Shown here in pieces: positions 1-23,700 of a stretch of DNA of 64,000 nucleotides. Source of the DNA: Adineta ricciae (Eukaryota; Rotifera; Eurotatoria; Adinetida; Adinetidae); NCBI GenBank assembly GCA_905250025.1, contig CAJNOJ010000049.1:62001-126000 (forward strand). Direction: 5' to 3'. Made by a program: the position numbers and the translations under genes. Every line of letters starts with the position of its first letter. Within the stretch, counting starts at the first letter, position 1. The notes under the pieces are model-generated. The model was not told the DNA's origin, made no database searches, and saw nothing but the letters and a program-made list of their open reading frames with translations.

Positions 1-570
1 AATGAATCACTGTATAAAAATACTGCATATAATGAAATAAATTGCAAAGATGAAATATGATTGTTAAACGCCTGATGGCGGAAAGCACGTGTATGTGCTT
101 TTATCCTGATTTAATTTGTATCTATACGAGAATATCTCAAGTAATACTTTAGAGGTGAAAACTTTTATGTTGATTATATTAATTACTTCTAAGATATAAA
201 AATTACGCCTATTTTGTTATTGTCATGCAATCACATGTAATGTGTTTCGAATACATCCTTTACTATGCATATCTCAGTTTCTTTCGCTGTAAGCACTTTG
301 CTCCACAGAAGTCAAGGGCAATGATAGTATCTCTACCTTGTCGTTCGTCAATTTCATTCTTTTTCGCATTAGCTCGTGTAATTGGTATATTTCAAGGTTT
401 GAATTGTGAATGCATTTGAAACGGTACAGTGATTTCATCAGTGCATTATGTAATAACTTTGAATTAAATATTACATTCATCGATTTCTCTTTCTTTTTTT
501 TGCTTGATAGTTTATTGAATTAATTGATAAAATTTGTTAATAAAAAAAAAGGTACACACAATGACACACG
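1..570. other. intergenic, downstream of ATM
   Basis: No convincing coding exon on either strand. The stretch is AT-rich with short spurious frames only. A small perfect hairpin-like motif (AAAGCAC, 6-nt loop, GTGCTTT) lies near 90-112. The 3' end of the ATM gene enters from the right at 583. Confidence 0.6.
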
Positions 571-582
571 AATTCGAAAGGA

Positions 583-10062
<9,480 letters not shown>

Positions 10063-10722
10063 ATTTGTCTAAAATAAGAGTTTTACCAGAAAATAATCAA
10101 GATGAACAACAGGAAAACGCGTCTTTCTCCGTCATTATGCAATTACATTCTAATACACGTGCGTGCCAACAACGGAGTGAATCATATATTAAACGCAAAC
10201 TCTTCAAATTCATCAACGAAGAACAACAAGGAGTGAAAATTTAATGTCAAATTCTGTTTTTGAAAAGGAAGAAAATGATAGGATATGAATGTAAAGTTTT
10301 GTATCAAAAGATGACGCGAATAGTCGTCAGAATGAAAACCTGTTCTTTGTACTTGTCAATGTCGAATGAGACGACAGTCCGAGATGAAACAAAAAAGAGA
10401 TAGATCATTTCGTGAACAAAGATGTCGATCTTCACATGTATTCTACGTTCATTTTTGACTACACTTTCGTCAGTCAGTACAATTTCAACCCACGATCGAT
10501 ACTCGCTTTTGATCGACGATATATTTTTTGTCTTCCAATATGAAAAGAGTGAAGAGAGTTTTGAATTCTGTAAAAAATCATACATCCTGTGTGATTGCCA
10601 ATGATGATAATGAGTAATTGAAATTTGTGTATTGAAAGTCTCTCTCAGACAATGCAGTTTTCTTTCCATTTAGTGTCGAAAATAAGCGAAGTCGAAAAAC
10701 TTCACGGGTACAAAATGAATCA
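10063..10722. other. divergent intergenic between ATM and decarboxylase
   Basis: About 660 bp separate the ATM start (minus) from the decarboxylase start (plus). It must hold both promoters or their 5' UTRs. I see short open frames but none with family similarity, and no clear TATA box. Confidence 0.5.
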
Positions 10723-12820
10723 ATGTCAAAGTCCAATACAACGGGAATGGATCACGAAGATTTTCGTCGTTGCGGAAAAGATATGGTTGACTTTATCGCA
10801 GATTATTTAACAAACATCAGGTTAGTCACAAAAAAAAGTCTTGTTTTTCTTTTGACATTCATTTGGTCAATCTCAGTGAACGTCGAGTTACACCAGAAGT
10901 CGAACCAGGTTATCTACGACCGATGTTACCACGAAATGCCCCGGAAAAAGGTGAATCTTGGGAAGATATCATGAAAGACGTCGAGCGCGCAATCATGCCT
11001 GGTATAACACATTGGCAACATCCACGTTTTCATGCGTATTTTCCTGCCGGAAATAGTTATCCATCAATACTTGCTGAAATGCTTTCGTCTGGTCTCGGTA
11101 TAGTTGGTTTTTCGTGGGCAGCAAGTCCAGCATGTACAGAACTCGAACCAATTACACTCGATTGGCTTGGCCGAATGATGTCTCTACCAGCCTGTTTTCT
11201 TCCTTTCAATCCTGCACATGACAATGAACCAGAAATCTCGATCGCGAATACGGACTGTGATTCACAACATAGTGGAGGCGGTGCTCTACTTGTAAATAAT
11301 CTTTCGACAATTCCATTAGACAATATTGCTTTGTTTTCTTTTTCTATTATTCCATTTAGGGTTCAGCGAGTGAATCGATATTAGTCGCTATGCTGGCAGC
11401 TCGAACAAATAAAATGAAGAGCAAACGCTTAGAAAAGCCATCGATTGAGGATGGACAAATCTTATCAAAACTCGTTTGTTATACATCAAAACTTGTACGA
11501 GACGAAAATCTTCGGGAAAACATCTCAATGTAAATCTTGCTTTGCTTTATCTTAGGCTCATTCCTGTGTAGAAAAAGCTGGTTTAATAGCCATGGTCAAA
11601 GTTCGTCAATTAGCTGTCGATGAACATTACTCACTACGCGGAAAAACACTTGACGAGTGTATACAAGCTGACAAACAAAAAGGCTTGATTCCGTTTTTCG
11701 TTCGTAGATTTTCCTTTCCAAACTCATAGTCTATTTGATTGAATTTTGTTCGGATAGGTGTGTGGAACATTGGGCACAACATCGTGTTGTTCACTTGATA
11801 ATTTCGAAGAACTTGGTCAAATCTGTCGACGAGAAAATCTTTGGTTTCACGTCGATGGTGCTTATGCTGGTGCGGCACTTATTTGCAATGAATTTCAATA
11901 TTTGATCAAAGGATTCGAAGTCAGTTCTTCTCTCCTTAATATGTTTTTTATTTTTTTTTCTTTTTCAGTACGTGGATTCGTTTAATACAAATCCGAACAA
12001 ATGGTTATTAATAAATTTCGATTGTTCATGTTTTTGGTAATCACATCTTTGTTTCCTTCGATCATAACGTTTTTCCTCTTCTGCGATTCATAGGGTACGA
12101 GATAAATGTGCAGTGATTAATGCTATGTCAGTCGATCCACTATATCTTCAACATAAACACGCTGAAAAGGCGACAGATTTACGAGTAAACACATCGGTTT
12201 GTTCTTCTGAAAAAAAAATCATTTTTTCTTCTCTAGCATTGGGGTATCGCATTAAGTCGGCGATTTCGCTCATTGAAACTATGGTTTACCATTCGAAGTT
12301 ATGGTGTTGAAGGTCTCCAGCATTACATTCGCGAAGTATGCTCATCATTTATCTCGAACATACTGTTAATGACTTGTTTGTTTAGCATTGTCGTTTAGCA
12401 AAAGTATTTGCAAGTTTGATAAACGAAGATGATCGTTTTGAAATCATCGGAGATGTTGTATTTGGACTTGTTTGTTTTCGTTTGAAAGTAAATTACTTTA
12501 ATTCCAAATCCTTCTCAACTGACACAACTATTTGTAGGGAAAAAATAAACTCACACAGAAATTATTATTATGTTTGAATGATTCAGGACAAATCCATGTG
12601 ATACCATCAATGGTCAATGAAATCTTTTTCATTCGTTTTGCTATTTGTGCTAAAGATGCGTGTGAATATGATATGCATATTGCATTTCAAATCATTCAAA
12701 CTCACGCTGATGGAATCCTATTCGAATATCAAAAAACGACCTCGTCGACATCAATTCGTAAGATCTAACAAGTCTTTACATATGTCTTTTTCTTTCTTTC
12801 TAGTCAAAAGTCTTTCCTAG
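10723..12820 (+). CDS. aromatic-L-amino-acid decarboxylase (PLP group II)
   Basis: This cytosolic PLP enzyme makes biogenic amines such as dopamine, serotonin, tyramine or histamine by decarboxylation. Eleven exons join in frame: 10723-10820, 10877-11291, 11360-11494, 11556-11699, 11758-11919, 11969-12036, 12094-12184, 12237-12335, 12386-12487, 12538-12757, 12804-12820. They give 516 residues, against about 480 for human DDC. Conserved elements in order are the N-terminal MVDFIADYL and [31 protein letters not shown]; the PLP-pyridine Asp in FHVDGAYAG; and the Schiff-base Lys in [11 protein letters not shown]. The start at 10723 ([16 protein letters not shown]) is preferred over an out-of-frame ATG just upstream. 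The family includes DDC, TDC and HDC, and I cannot tell the substrate from sequence alone. The C-terminus is somewhat divergent. All introns are 46-68 nt. Confidence 0.92.
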
Positions 12821-13144
12821 GCGAGTATTTCCTAATTCGTCTATTTAATTTCTATATTCTATTTTTGTGAAACTAAATTTTTCAATGAATTATTTATTTT
12901 TTCTTAACTATGTATTTATGCTGAATTCTTTTTTTAAAATAAAACAAAGTTTTTTTTTTTCTTAGTAAAAAAAGAAGAATATCTGGTATATCTTATTCGA
13001 TTTATTAGCGATGATTGATCATGTCGGCTTATCAAAGACAAGATACTAATTAGGATGTCACGATCATCTGATATATATATATATATACGTACGAAAAAAG
13101 TTTGTCTTTAATATAAAAAAAAACAACAAGAACGGATCTGTAGC
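12821..13144. repeat. convergent 3' spacer with AT microsatellite
   Basis: This is the spacer between the ends of the decarboxylase (+) and the GPCR (-). It holds poly-T and poly-A tracts and a short (AT)n run near 13070-13086. There is an AATAAA-like hexamer near 12939. No gene is seen. Confidence 0.6.
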
Positions 13145-14600
13145 TTAGATATTGAAATCAAGTAGAGTGTCATGTTTCGACAAGTGTTCGTTATTGGATA
13201 AATCAAATGTGTCATGTTGGTTGTTGACAGGATAACATGATTCTCGTCTGGGATAGTGTGGACTTTGCATTGACGATGAGATGGTGATGCCGCCGCAATT
13301 AGTTTGACTTGTACAAGAATGTCGATCGTGAGGGATGTAGTTTGCTTGATGAGTTTGTAGATATTTCGGATTGACTGAAGGAACTTTCAACATATGTTGA
13401 TCTTTGATATCTTTCGCGACTGGTAGTAAACAAATAGAGGAGGAACGAAAACGTTTTTGGTCATGATACTCAACGAGTACACGATGAAATTGTTGAGGTG
13501 TCGATATACGTCGTTGATTAACAGCATTCATCATATCTGTTTGCAACATCGTCGTAAAACTGGATTTCGTTCGGAAATGCACGGTTTTCATCAACACATG
13601 ACGAAATTCTGTTCCCGATAGGCAATAACTTAATATACTTGCATAATTGAAATACATTAATATATTATAAACTGTCCACTGAATTCGCCGACAACGCATA
13701 TCATCAATCGAAGCTTTATGTGATAAGAGATCGATAATAAAGGCCGTAACTGGTAATGTAGTTGCGACGAAAACAAACGATGAACAGATCATCATCAAAC
13801 ATAATGACCGCAGGCGATTAGTTGCTTTGGAACGACTGACAATTTCACTTTTTTTGCTCGGACCCGAAACGAGAAATACACGATTGATAACAGTTAAATT
13901 ACAAAGAATTATAAATATAAATGGGATTATTGTGACAAGAAACATATCGATCCATGTGTAGATATGTTCGAAAAAATGTACATAATCTGGATGTAGGTAA
14001 CATTGTTGATATTGGAATGGATTAACAGTAGAACCTGTCGAATTGAAAATATTCTGCGGATAATTATCATCACCTTGAACAAAGATTAACAGATGAGCAT
14101 TCGATAACGAAAGAACAAAGAACAGGATCGTTGAATTGATCGACGCTTGTCGTGTCCGACACCATTTCGATGTGTAAATCGGAAACTTCACTGCCACGTA
14201 ACGATCCAAATTTAAACAACATCGAAACCACGATGAAAGATGTAAAGTATTACTAAAAGCAAACGAACCGATCATTCGCAATTCCACCCAATCGAACTTA
14301 CTAAAAGAAGAACACGTGTAATTTACATAGTAACGTTCCTTGGATATGAATATGAAAATTTGACGATAAAAGTAGATCACGTAACAAGCCAATATATAAA
14401 AGAACTGTATCAGCGATAGCCATAAATGTTAAATAACGATAAACACTGTGCTGTCGCATTTGAATTAAAACCATAATTGAGAGAAGATTGCCAATGGTGC
14501 CAATTCCGAGTAAAAATGGATAAGTGTATAATTCGATATGACGGGCGATTTCTTCGCGAAGTGAACAATTCATTGTCCCTGTTTTCGACGAGTAATTCAA
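13145..14600 (-). CDS. rhodopsin-class G-protein-coupled receptor, orphan (peptide-receptor-like)
   Basis: A seven-helix receptor at the plasma membrane. Two exons, 14302-14600 and 13145-14252, are joined across a 49-nt intron (14253-14301). Splicing restores TM3 as CKLHVFFFYNTLHLSSWF running into the DRY motif (LDRYVAV). Unspliced, the frame breaks exactly here. The product is 468 aa. TM1 is around YPFLLGIGTIGNLLSIMVL. The ECL2 Cys (QCYLHPDY) can pair with the TM3 Cys. TM6 has ATTLPVTAF. TM7 reads NYASILSYCLSG instead of the usual NPxxY, a pattern met in FMRFamide-type and other invertebrate orphan receptors. The roughly 150-residue cytoplasmic tail is polar. The ligand is unknown; the peptide class is inferred from overall pattern. 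Confidence 0.85.
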
Positions 14601-17600
14601 CTAAACATAGACACTAACTGACTGTAATCATTACTCTAGGGAGAAAGAACATCAAAATATTCAATTGGAAATCAAATTTGAACGAGTAGAAGTAGAAGAG
14701 AACAAAGAAATCAGTTTTCTATCTTCAGGTAAGTTGATGATTTGTTTTGCTTCAATGTCACGCAAACTAACTGATTAAAAGATAATAGAAGAAAAAGAAA
14801 AAGAAAACGAGAAAAAGATTCCTTTGCTTCGAATGACATCTAACAGACGTCATCAAATATGTCGATTTCTATAACACAGTTCGTTAAAAGGCAAACAACG
14901 AACGAGCCGCTGTCAAGACTTGAGATTTGTACATAATTTGTCAATTGATGCGGTTGAGGGAAGAGAAAGAGGATAGCGAAGTGAAGTTTGAGAGATTTGC
15001 TTTCTCTCACGGGATCGAACAATAGATATGATCAATGTACAAATTGCGAGCTTTCTCAAGTAGAATCTCATCGATCGAACAATAGACGAGGGAAGGAGAA
15101 ATGGTTTCTTCTGATCTTCGAAGAGAAAAACAAAATCGAAGAAATGCTGCCTCTTATCTCGATATAGCTTTTCATCTAAGAAAAAAAATATTTGTAAAAT
15201 ATATAAAAAAAATTGGCAAAAATTCTAGATTCTTCTCAAGTAACACTTTTCTTAGCCTTGTGTGAAAGCAAATATGAAAATAAGAATCAATTCCTGCCAT
15301 CTCAGGCTCACTCTTTTTTTTTCATGCTTGGGAAAGTATTCCGATCGATTAAGGCGTCTACGTCAATCAAAATGTGAACTCAATTCGACCCACCGAAGCA
15401 ATTATCTAGTCGTCAATCTCGACGAAACGTTTTATCTTCGCAACATCTTTTCAAAAGAGACATACGGGTTGTTGAAAAGAAAATAACAACAAAAAATGAC
15501 TCGATCCTATTGTATATGATGTGTGACATGCCATATGATTCCCTAGTGGACTTAACTTTTTATATGTTATTGTTCAACATTAGTCTCGAGCAAGTCTACT
15601 GGAAAAAATAGGTCTATATTCCAACTGTGTTTTCTTTCTCGATCGTCATCAGTCGTCTTTCCTTTTTCTCCCCTATACTCTCTCTCTCCCTCCTCCTCCT
15701 CCCATTCCCTATTTCTCGTCAAAGAAACAATCTTGTTGTTGTTTTGTTTTATGAATTATGTGTATGGAATCTCATCTTTTGTTCCTGTCATCTAATGACG
15801 CGCCCATCTTTCATCACCGTCCATCGACGATTTGTTTCTCTAAGCACGACACGGCGCAATGTATGTTGACACAACATCGAATTTAACCGACAGCGAGAAA
15901 CAAGACAAGAGAGAGAGAGAGAAACAACGAACGAGAGTGGGATTGAAGTATTCGCAAAACGACATATTCGATATATAAGAAAAAAAAACAAGAAGAAGAT
16001 AGTCACTTAGCAAGATCAAGATTCCTCAACGGAAGCTACTCATGATAGACGATGGGTCAGGGAAAAACAATATCATATCTTTAATGGGCAAAGCAATCAA
16101 TCAATCTCATTTTTTTATCCTTTTTTCTTCTTTTTCCTGTTTCTCTATTGACGCATAACACAAGAACACGAGCGTACGATGATAATGTTTCGGGATGACA
16201 CATACTTGTCCGCATCAATCGCTCTTTATTTCTTGTCACAGTTGTTCGAATAATATTTTCTTTGTCTGTATGTGTTCGTTTTATATTCTGATTCTTCGTT
16301 TTCGAATCTATTTTATTCTTTTTCTCTCACTTGTCACCTCCCACATACACATATGTGCATTCATAATAGTACGACAGGGTTATCATGCTAATAGAAGAAG
16401 ACCTTTGGAAAAACATCTAAGAGATCAATTGAATTATCAAAGTTAATCATATACAGTATTCTACTCAAGAGAACAGAGATGCAACCTCGAAGTGTCATTA
16501 GAGATAAAGGTAGCCGATATAGTTCGAATATTTGATTCCTCGTCGTTCGAGAATCGCATTCTTGCTTGATTAGATGAAATTCTCTGCGATAGACGTATGT
16601 TGTCCGATGTCAAAATAGATGTAACGTTAAAAGTGGAATGTCAATTCGAATTAACGACAACTATTTCTTTCTATATTCGATGAATGAGAAAACAATCATC
16701 AATGAATAATATATGCGACTATTATCTCCGTCGTAAGAAGACAAATATCTTCAGTCAGAACAAATTGATTGCATCACTGGAGATCGATAACACTAAAGAC
16801 AAAAATGTCAAGACTCTATTCGACATCAGACTGTCAAATCGATAGCACTTTCTCAAATCGAGCTCAAGGGCACATTCATTGTCATAATCATTATCATTAT
16901 CAACAAGCGAATACTTCTCTCCACGTTATGCAAATGTAAATTAGGCGTGCTTCTCATCCGTATGCATCGCTATGTTAAACAAATTTTTCCCTCTCTCTCT
17001 ATCACACGCATTGATATACATAGAGTTGAATTGTCAGGAACATTTTGCTAAAGGGCAAACTCAATGATCAGAGGAGTCGAGCAAGGTCTAAAAAAAAGTA
17101 ATTCATAATTCGGTTGTAGATCTACTATAACCTAATCATTATTATTCTATTAGATTCGACATTTTCATGATCAGATGAGTACGTATCTTGGCATAATCAG
17201 TCGATTGATATTGATACAGAAGAATTCTGTAAGACACGAAGAGAAAGAATGATTGGTTTTTCTCAAGTTATAATGAATCGATTGTCCCTCAAATCCATCT
17301 TTTCTCTTGTGTGTTAAACATTACCGAACTAAGGACATCGTGTCAATGTCAATGAAAATTCGAGATTTCTTATTGAACACCATCGATCATTGTTAATCGA
17401 GATTGTTCCATGAATAATTATTCTCCAAGACCAGTAATGAGAGAGAGAGAAAAACCCGTCCGAACGCAGATCCTTGACTTTCATCTACCATATACATTAA
17501 TTGTAGACTATACATTAATAAGTGAATCCTTCTTCGTGAAGCAGAGATGGACTAGACTATTAATGAAAACATACATCAACCATACATTGTCGTACACAAC

Positions 17601-17770
17601 GCAGAAGTTTCTACGAAGTCATCAAACAGCGGAAGTACATGTTAGGAACATTGTATGACAAAAAAACAATCTTTTATCGAAGACTCGACTAATCGGAATG
17701 CAGAAATCAATGAATAATTCATCGTTGATTCTTTACAATATGTACAAGACTACAAAACGAAAATAATTGT
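14601..17770. other. 3.2-kb non-coding stretch
   Basis: It lies between the GPCR start and the 3' end of the cyclase gene. Low-complexity tracts are common: a pyrimidine-rich run of CT/CTC near 15640-15720 and (GA)n at 15907-15921. Short open frames lack splice-compatible continuity or recognisable motifs. It may contain the GPCR promoter or untranslated exons. Confidence 0.5.
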
Positions 17771-20700
17771 CTATTTTTTCGTTCGTTTTACTTTGCTTTT
17801 CGTCAACACTTTAAATATATATTTTCTCATCATTTCTATATGTTGTCTCTCAGCATCTAATTCTAAATCATTGGCCAGACGAATTGCATTGGCAAATTGA
17901 ATCTTCGCTGAACGTTGATTGCCAGTAATGAGATGTTTTAGAGCCAAGCACATTAAGTATTTCGGTCGTAGTAATTTAAAATGTTTGCTTATCTCATGCA
18001 TATGGGAAATAATCAGACGTTGGTGAAGTTCAAGAGGTATAGTCGAGACACGAGTTTCAATTAACCATTTTGTACATTCATAAATCTCATAAAGTGCTAA
18101 TTTTAGCATGCCATTACAAACACGGAATGTCCATTCTTTTAACGACATACCAAACTTGATTGCACGCATGTAATGCTGTAAAGATATATGAAACTATTCG
18201 ATTTACTATCCAATGAGAGAAACAACGAAAAGATATATATCGACTTTCATGTTACTCGATAACCTTTTCGTATCTGACTATGACAAACCAGATGGTATCT
18301 GTATGATTACCTCGTTTGCGCGATCGAGTTTAACAATTTTAGTGTAGCATTCGACTAGAGTTGCTTGAGCATAAAAAACGATCGTTAAGAATTTATGAAT
18401 ATCTCCTGGAGTTGATGTTTTCTTCTCTACATGTTCGAGGACATAATCAATACCAAGAACGATTTCATTGAGCAAATTTTCATCGTATTCAATGTTTAAT
18501 TCCACAAATGCTTCCAAAGTCAAAATAAACGACCAAAGACGAGTTTCATATTGCAAGACACGGTTCGATTCATTATCAATAATATCGAATAGATCACGAA
18601 TAACTCCTTCTTTTCGACCAATCAACGCTGCCTTGGAAAAAGCGAATTTTATATGACAGAAATCATCAGAATTTGTCTCACTTGTAAACTATACGTCGCA
18701 ACTGCCATGAGATGTTCGTACGCGCCGATTTTGTTCACTAAATCTTTGATTTTATACGAATCGTTTAACGCTCGATCGATTTTTCCTCGAGAAAGATTCC
18801 ATGTCATCGACAACCAATGTGATTTGATTGCGATTGTTTCGTAACCAATCTGTACCGATTCCGTATATCGAACAAGTGCTTGAACAAATAGATCACAATC
18901 TTCCATCCGTTTTAGATCGTACGATAATTCAGCAAGTAGTATTAACGATTGGCAGTGTTCGTAAGAGGTCAAGACAAATTGACATTGAATTAAAGATAAG
19001 GTGGCATTCAGAACACAGAAATATGCGAATAATAATTGACCGTGGCGTCGAGCACATTGTCCTGCACGGAATAACAATTTGCCGGTGAAATAACGCTGGA
19101 TGATTTCGTCGTCGGAAAGCTTTTTGTTGATGTTCTGTCGGATTAGTGTTCGAATTAAAGTATGTCGTAATTGCTTACACTGAGTTTTGAGTTTAGCTGA
19201 GTCACGTGAGCGAAAGTCGATGAGTTGAACATTTAAAATTTTTAAACCGTAAACAACATAGAGAAGTGCTTCGTCGTTCTTCCGCATCCGATAAACTGAT
19301 TCTTTAGATAGAAAAGAACTTTGTTTCGATTGAAAATGACAAGACAAATCTTCTACCTGATAACAAATCGTAGATTTGCGGTTCGAAGAACATCGGAAGA
19401 TGAAGAAAATCTCGTTCATTGTCTAAACGTTCTAGAAGATTTTGTAAGATGATTTTCGACTCGTAATAATTCGTTCGCGTCAGTTCCACTCGTGCTAATT
19501 CTAATGAATAATACAGGACTTTTTCGATATTCGATGACTGGTCCCACAATTTAACCAACAAACGATAAATCTCCACGAGTAGATAATTGCACCGGCAATT
19601 TCGTTGATTGTATCTTCAAGCAAAATATGATATTGTTTATGGAAATACTGAAATGTTACTCAATTTCAGTTGTTTGCTGAACTTTCGTATGTCGAAGATC
19701 GAGATGCACATCGGATGTTTTCGAATGGAAATCTTCTTGATTGATCGGATGAAATGTTTGTCTGATGTATAGTTCAGGAGCGAAATCGAGAAATTCAAAG
19801 CGATGATCAATGCCTTCTTTCAACAAAAACAACGGGCATGTTTCCGTGAAGTTCGTGTATAGACGTTCGTTAATCGAGTGAACCTCCTCAGGGAGAATCG
19901 TTGATTTCTTCGGAGATTTCTCCTCGAGCTCATTCGGATACGAGGAAAATGTTTTCATTAAAACCGTGGATGCAGAATCGTGATCGGTTTGACGTGAAAG
20001 ATGTAAATGTTTAACCAAATGTTCGGCTTCTAAAACAAACAGTTCAACTTTGTCCTCCGGATTATCGCTCATCAAACTGTGTTCGGGAGAAGCGGATGTC
20101 ATAAATAATAATGAAGATATGATGTGTACCTTACAGAAAATTTGAAGAAAACTTTACCCGACATAATATCTTTGGTTAATAAACGTTTGTTTTTGTTATT
20201 CGGTGAATGTCTCAACGAATTTTCTTTGATTAGTTCTGTTTTATTAGTGATTGAATCATTGTCAGTAATTGCATTATTTGTCAAAGAAATTTTCGATTTA
20301 TCGTTGGAGATGAACAATGTTTTTATTCTAATTGATTTTCGACGTTCGAATGTTTGCGTCCAATGATGTTGAAGGATTTGTTCGATGGTTTTCTCGTTGA
20401 CAATGTCTTGGTTAGTGTTATTGTTGAAATGATGAATAGAATTTGAAAATTCCTTTCGTCGATATTTGAATATTCGCGTGGAGAAACGATGCTTTCGTTG
20501 TTGAATTAAGATCTTTCTTGATCGGTAATGATTATTTTTCGAATCTTTCGTTTGATTGCTGAGAAAAACACCATCAGGTGTTTCAATCGTTGATCGGGTT
20601 GGATAAATCACCAACACTGGACTGTCCGATTGTGCTAAATTGTTTTCTTGTAAACGAAAGGGAATTTTCGCATATGTTTCCCCTTCAATTGTGTCTTTAC

Positions 20701-23700
20701 GTCCTCCAATCGCTAAAAATGATTAATCTAATTGAAAGTATTGCTTCATTCCTCTTACCTATCGGATAAAATGAATTTGTTGGTTTCGTAGTTGTTGTGC
20801 GACCTTCAACTTGTTGAATATTATTTCTTAATTGTTGAAAATATCTTCCTTTTTCTTCTAATTCTTCACGGTGAATATCTCGATAGAAATCTTTCATTAA
20901 ATTCTTTTGTTCGGTAGCTCGTTCGTCATCAGATGGATTATCTTCGTTGTTCGACGAAATGATTTGTATTTGATGAGAAGAAAAATACTCAAGTATCATA
21001 TTTTGTAAACGTTGATTTAATTGCTTTAGCTTTCTTTCATGAAATGTGTCTAAAATCGACATTCCTAACTTCATACTTTGAACAGGCGTTAAAAATATCA
21101 ATGAATCGGAATCTCCACCACATGATTTACATCGATGAATTTGCGATTCGATAAATAAAGCCATTTTTGAGGAATAATCATGTTGAAATTGGTCAATGAT
21201 GGTCGCCAGTGTCGCTTCTCTTAGCGTTGGGTCTTTGAATGTATACATTCGACAGTTTTCGATTTGCTTCGTCATGTTTTCTGGACAGCAACATGTAGGT
21301 GTCATACTTAAAAATCATTGAACGAGTCAACACTAGACAAATTCGAAGTGTGTATACTTTTTTTCCTGTAATAACCGTGCCACTGTCGGATTCTTTCGTG
21401 CTTCGAAATCAATCCACGCACATTCAAAGATCTGCGCTCGATACAATTGCGAAAACGTGCTATTTATCTAAGAACTTTCGAAATTGACAACTCCATAACA
21501 AATTTTCGTTTACTTTCATCAGCTCTGCTGTCAATCCGTGACTATGATGCTTGTTATTGTTTATCGAATATTGATATACATTCAATATTTCATTTGTATG
21601 AATATCGTAATTTGTAATCGCGTGGACCAGAATCCTCAATGATAGAACAACTCTTTCTATTGATCGAATCATTATGTTGATTTACCTTTTCGAGATGTTT
21701 TTCGTTAACAATGAACTGATTTTCGCGATGCGCTTTTCGAAGTCTCGTAGTTTATCGATTTTCACGTGTGCATTGATATTTTCGATCACCGTTGTGTATG
21801 TCCAAAACTTATTTCGATCAGGATCGCAGATTCGACATACTTGTGGTTCAACATATTCGAATAAGATTTTCACATTTCCACTTGCAGGATCATGTTGTGC
21901 AACGCGCTTCCATAAGTATTTTTGCAGACCTTCCACATACCCATCATTGAGATCATCGTCAACAGTTATCGTTTCGATTCGAATGATCTGATTGGACAAT
22001 AAATCAGATATTAATTGGACAACGTTCTGTGGATGACCTCTGCCAGTTTTTACGAGAAATGAAGAAGGAAAATTCGAGAAATCGAACTACACACTTGTCG
22101 GATTTTCGTATGATTAGAATTTCAAGATCTTTTGGAATCCGTTGAACAAACATTGCTTGACATGCGAGTGTGGTTAAGTATCGATTGTCCAGACCTATCG
22201 AATGGATGAATAAATATGAACCAAAAGTATAGGAATTTGGATACCCATAAGATGAATATGTTTAGTTGTTGGTAAATCGCGAAGGGTAGTCATACGTGTG
22301 TGCAATTCATCGTCATTTAATGTTGGATCTCGCATTGCCAGAATGAGAAGTGAAGTCGATGCTGAACCTAATGACAATCACATTTCGATATTCGATAAGA
22401 ATGACAAATTGTGCTACCGAGAAGGTGAAGATATTGCCAAGATTCTTTATCTATGTATTGAGCGTCATCAACGATGAAAATTGTTGGTTGGGGTTGATAA
22501 TTGAAGATTTCATACGTAGGATTCGTCGCATTCGTGATAAGTTCATGAATGATTTCTTCAAGTATTTTACGTTTCGAATTTCCATTGAGTTTATCGATAT
22601 CGACGTTAAGTTTATCGAAATACGGTCTTAATAGATACAAATACTTCTCATGATCTAAACGCAAATCTTTCTCCCAAATCTCTTCATCGAATACGCAATT
22701 GACTCACGTGGTAGGAGAGACTTCAATACTTTCAAAAGTGCATCCGATTCTTGTAATTCCGTATACAACAACTTTTTAAATAACTGCTTCAATGCATAGC
22801 CGAATAACTGCGCATGTTCAAAACTGGCATTGTAAGAAACTCGACGAACGTTCTGTGTATCGTACATCAATTCTTCATTAACATGAGCGAGAAGTCGTGA
22901 ACGACCGACACCGGTGGAACCCGTTAGAAATATACAAAAGATCGTTGTACAACTATGTTGAACAACTTGTTCGAGATATTCTAAAATCGTATTCCATTCA
23001 TCGTCACGATTTATCATTGGAAAGACAAATACACTCATATTATGTTGATCTGACATGAAGAAAACCTTTTTTCGTTGAAAATGAAATTCATTAAAAAGGA
23101 TTACCATCGTCTTGTCCTTTATATCGACGCATACTTGAAGAAACTGTTAATCCTTTTAACGGAACTGTCGGTAAAAGTTCGAAATAGCGTTCTTCGAGAT
23201 GAGCTTTATGGTAAGTTTCATCATCACAAGAAACAATTCCAGGATAATTGACCATTAATCGAGCAGCCTAAATCGAATATTTATAAACGAGGACAAAACA
23301 AACATGAAACAAACCATATTCACTTTTCTACCAATAACAGTATATTCACATCGAAGCGGATGTCCTAACACACCCTGAAATCAGCGTGATAAGATCAAAA
23401 TCAACGAAAATCAAGTTTTACTTACACAAAATGTCTGCCCGGTAGTTACTCCAGTACTAACTCTCGCTACAAAATTGAACTTTTCTTCAAAAAAAAGAGA
23501 ATGATTTTCCTTTTCGAATTCTTTTCAACAGTTACCTAATCTTTGTGTGATGAGAAAACCGAATTTCAACGCTCGTTCCGCATCTACAAAAGTTTATCAG
23601 ATTGATCTTGACTATCATTTCGCAAAGCTCGATACAAACCATCAGGATGTTTGTATCCTGGCATACCAAAAGCACATAGAAGACTCAGACCTTTATCAAA

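Noticed and set aside
10304-10669. 121-codon open frame upstream of ATM on the minus strand
   Set aside because: It lies in the ATM/decarboxylase divergent spacer, lacks motifs, and does not splice into the TAN exon in frame.
14253-14301. Apparent frameshift in TM3 of the orphan GPCR
   Set aside because: A 49-nt GT..AG intron explains it and restores TM3 exactly.
21674-21991. 105-codon plus-strand open frame
   Set aside because: It mirrors a cyclase exon on the opposite strand, which carries the consistent protein signal.
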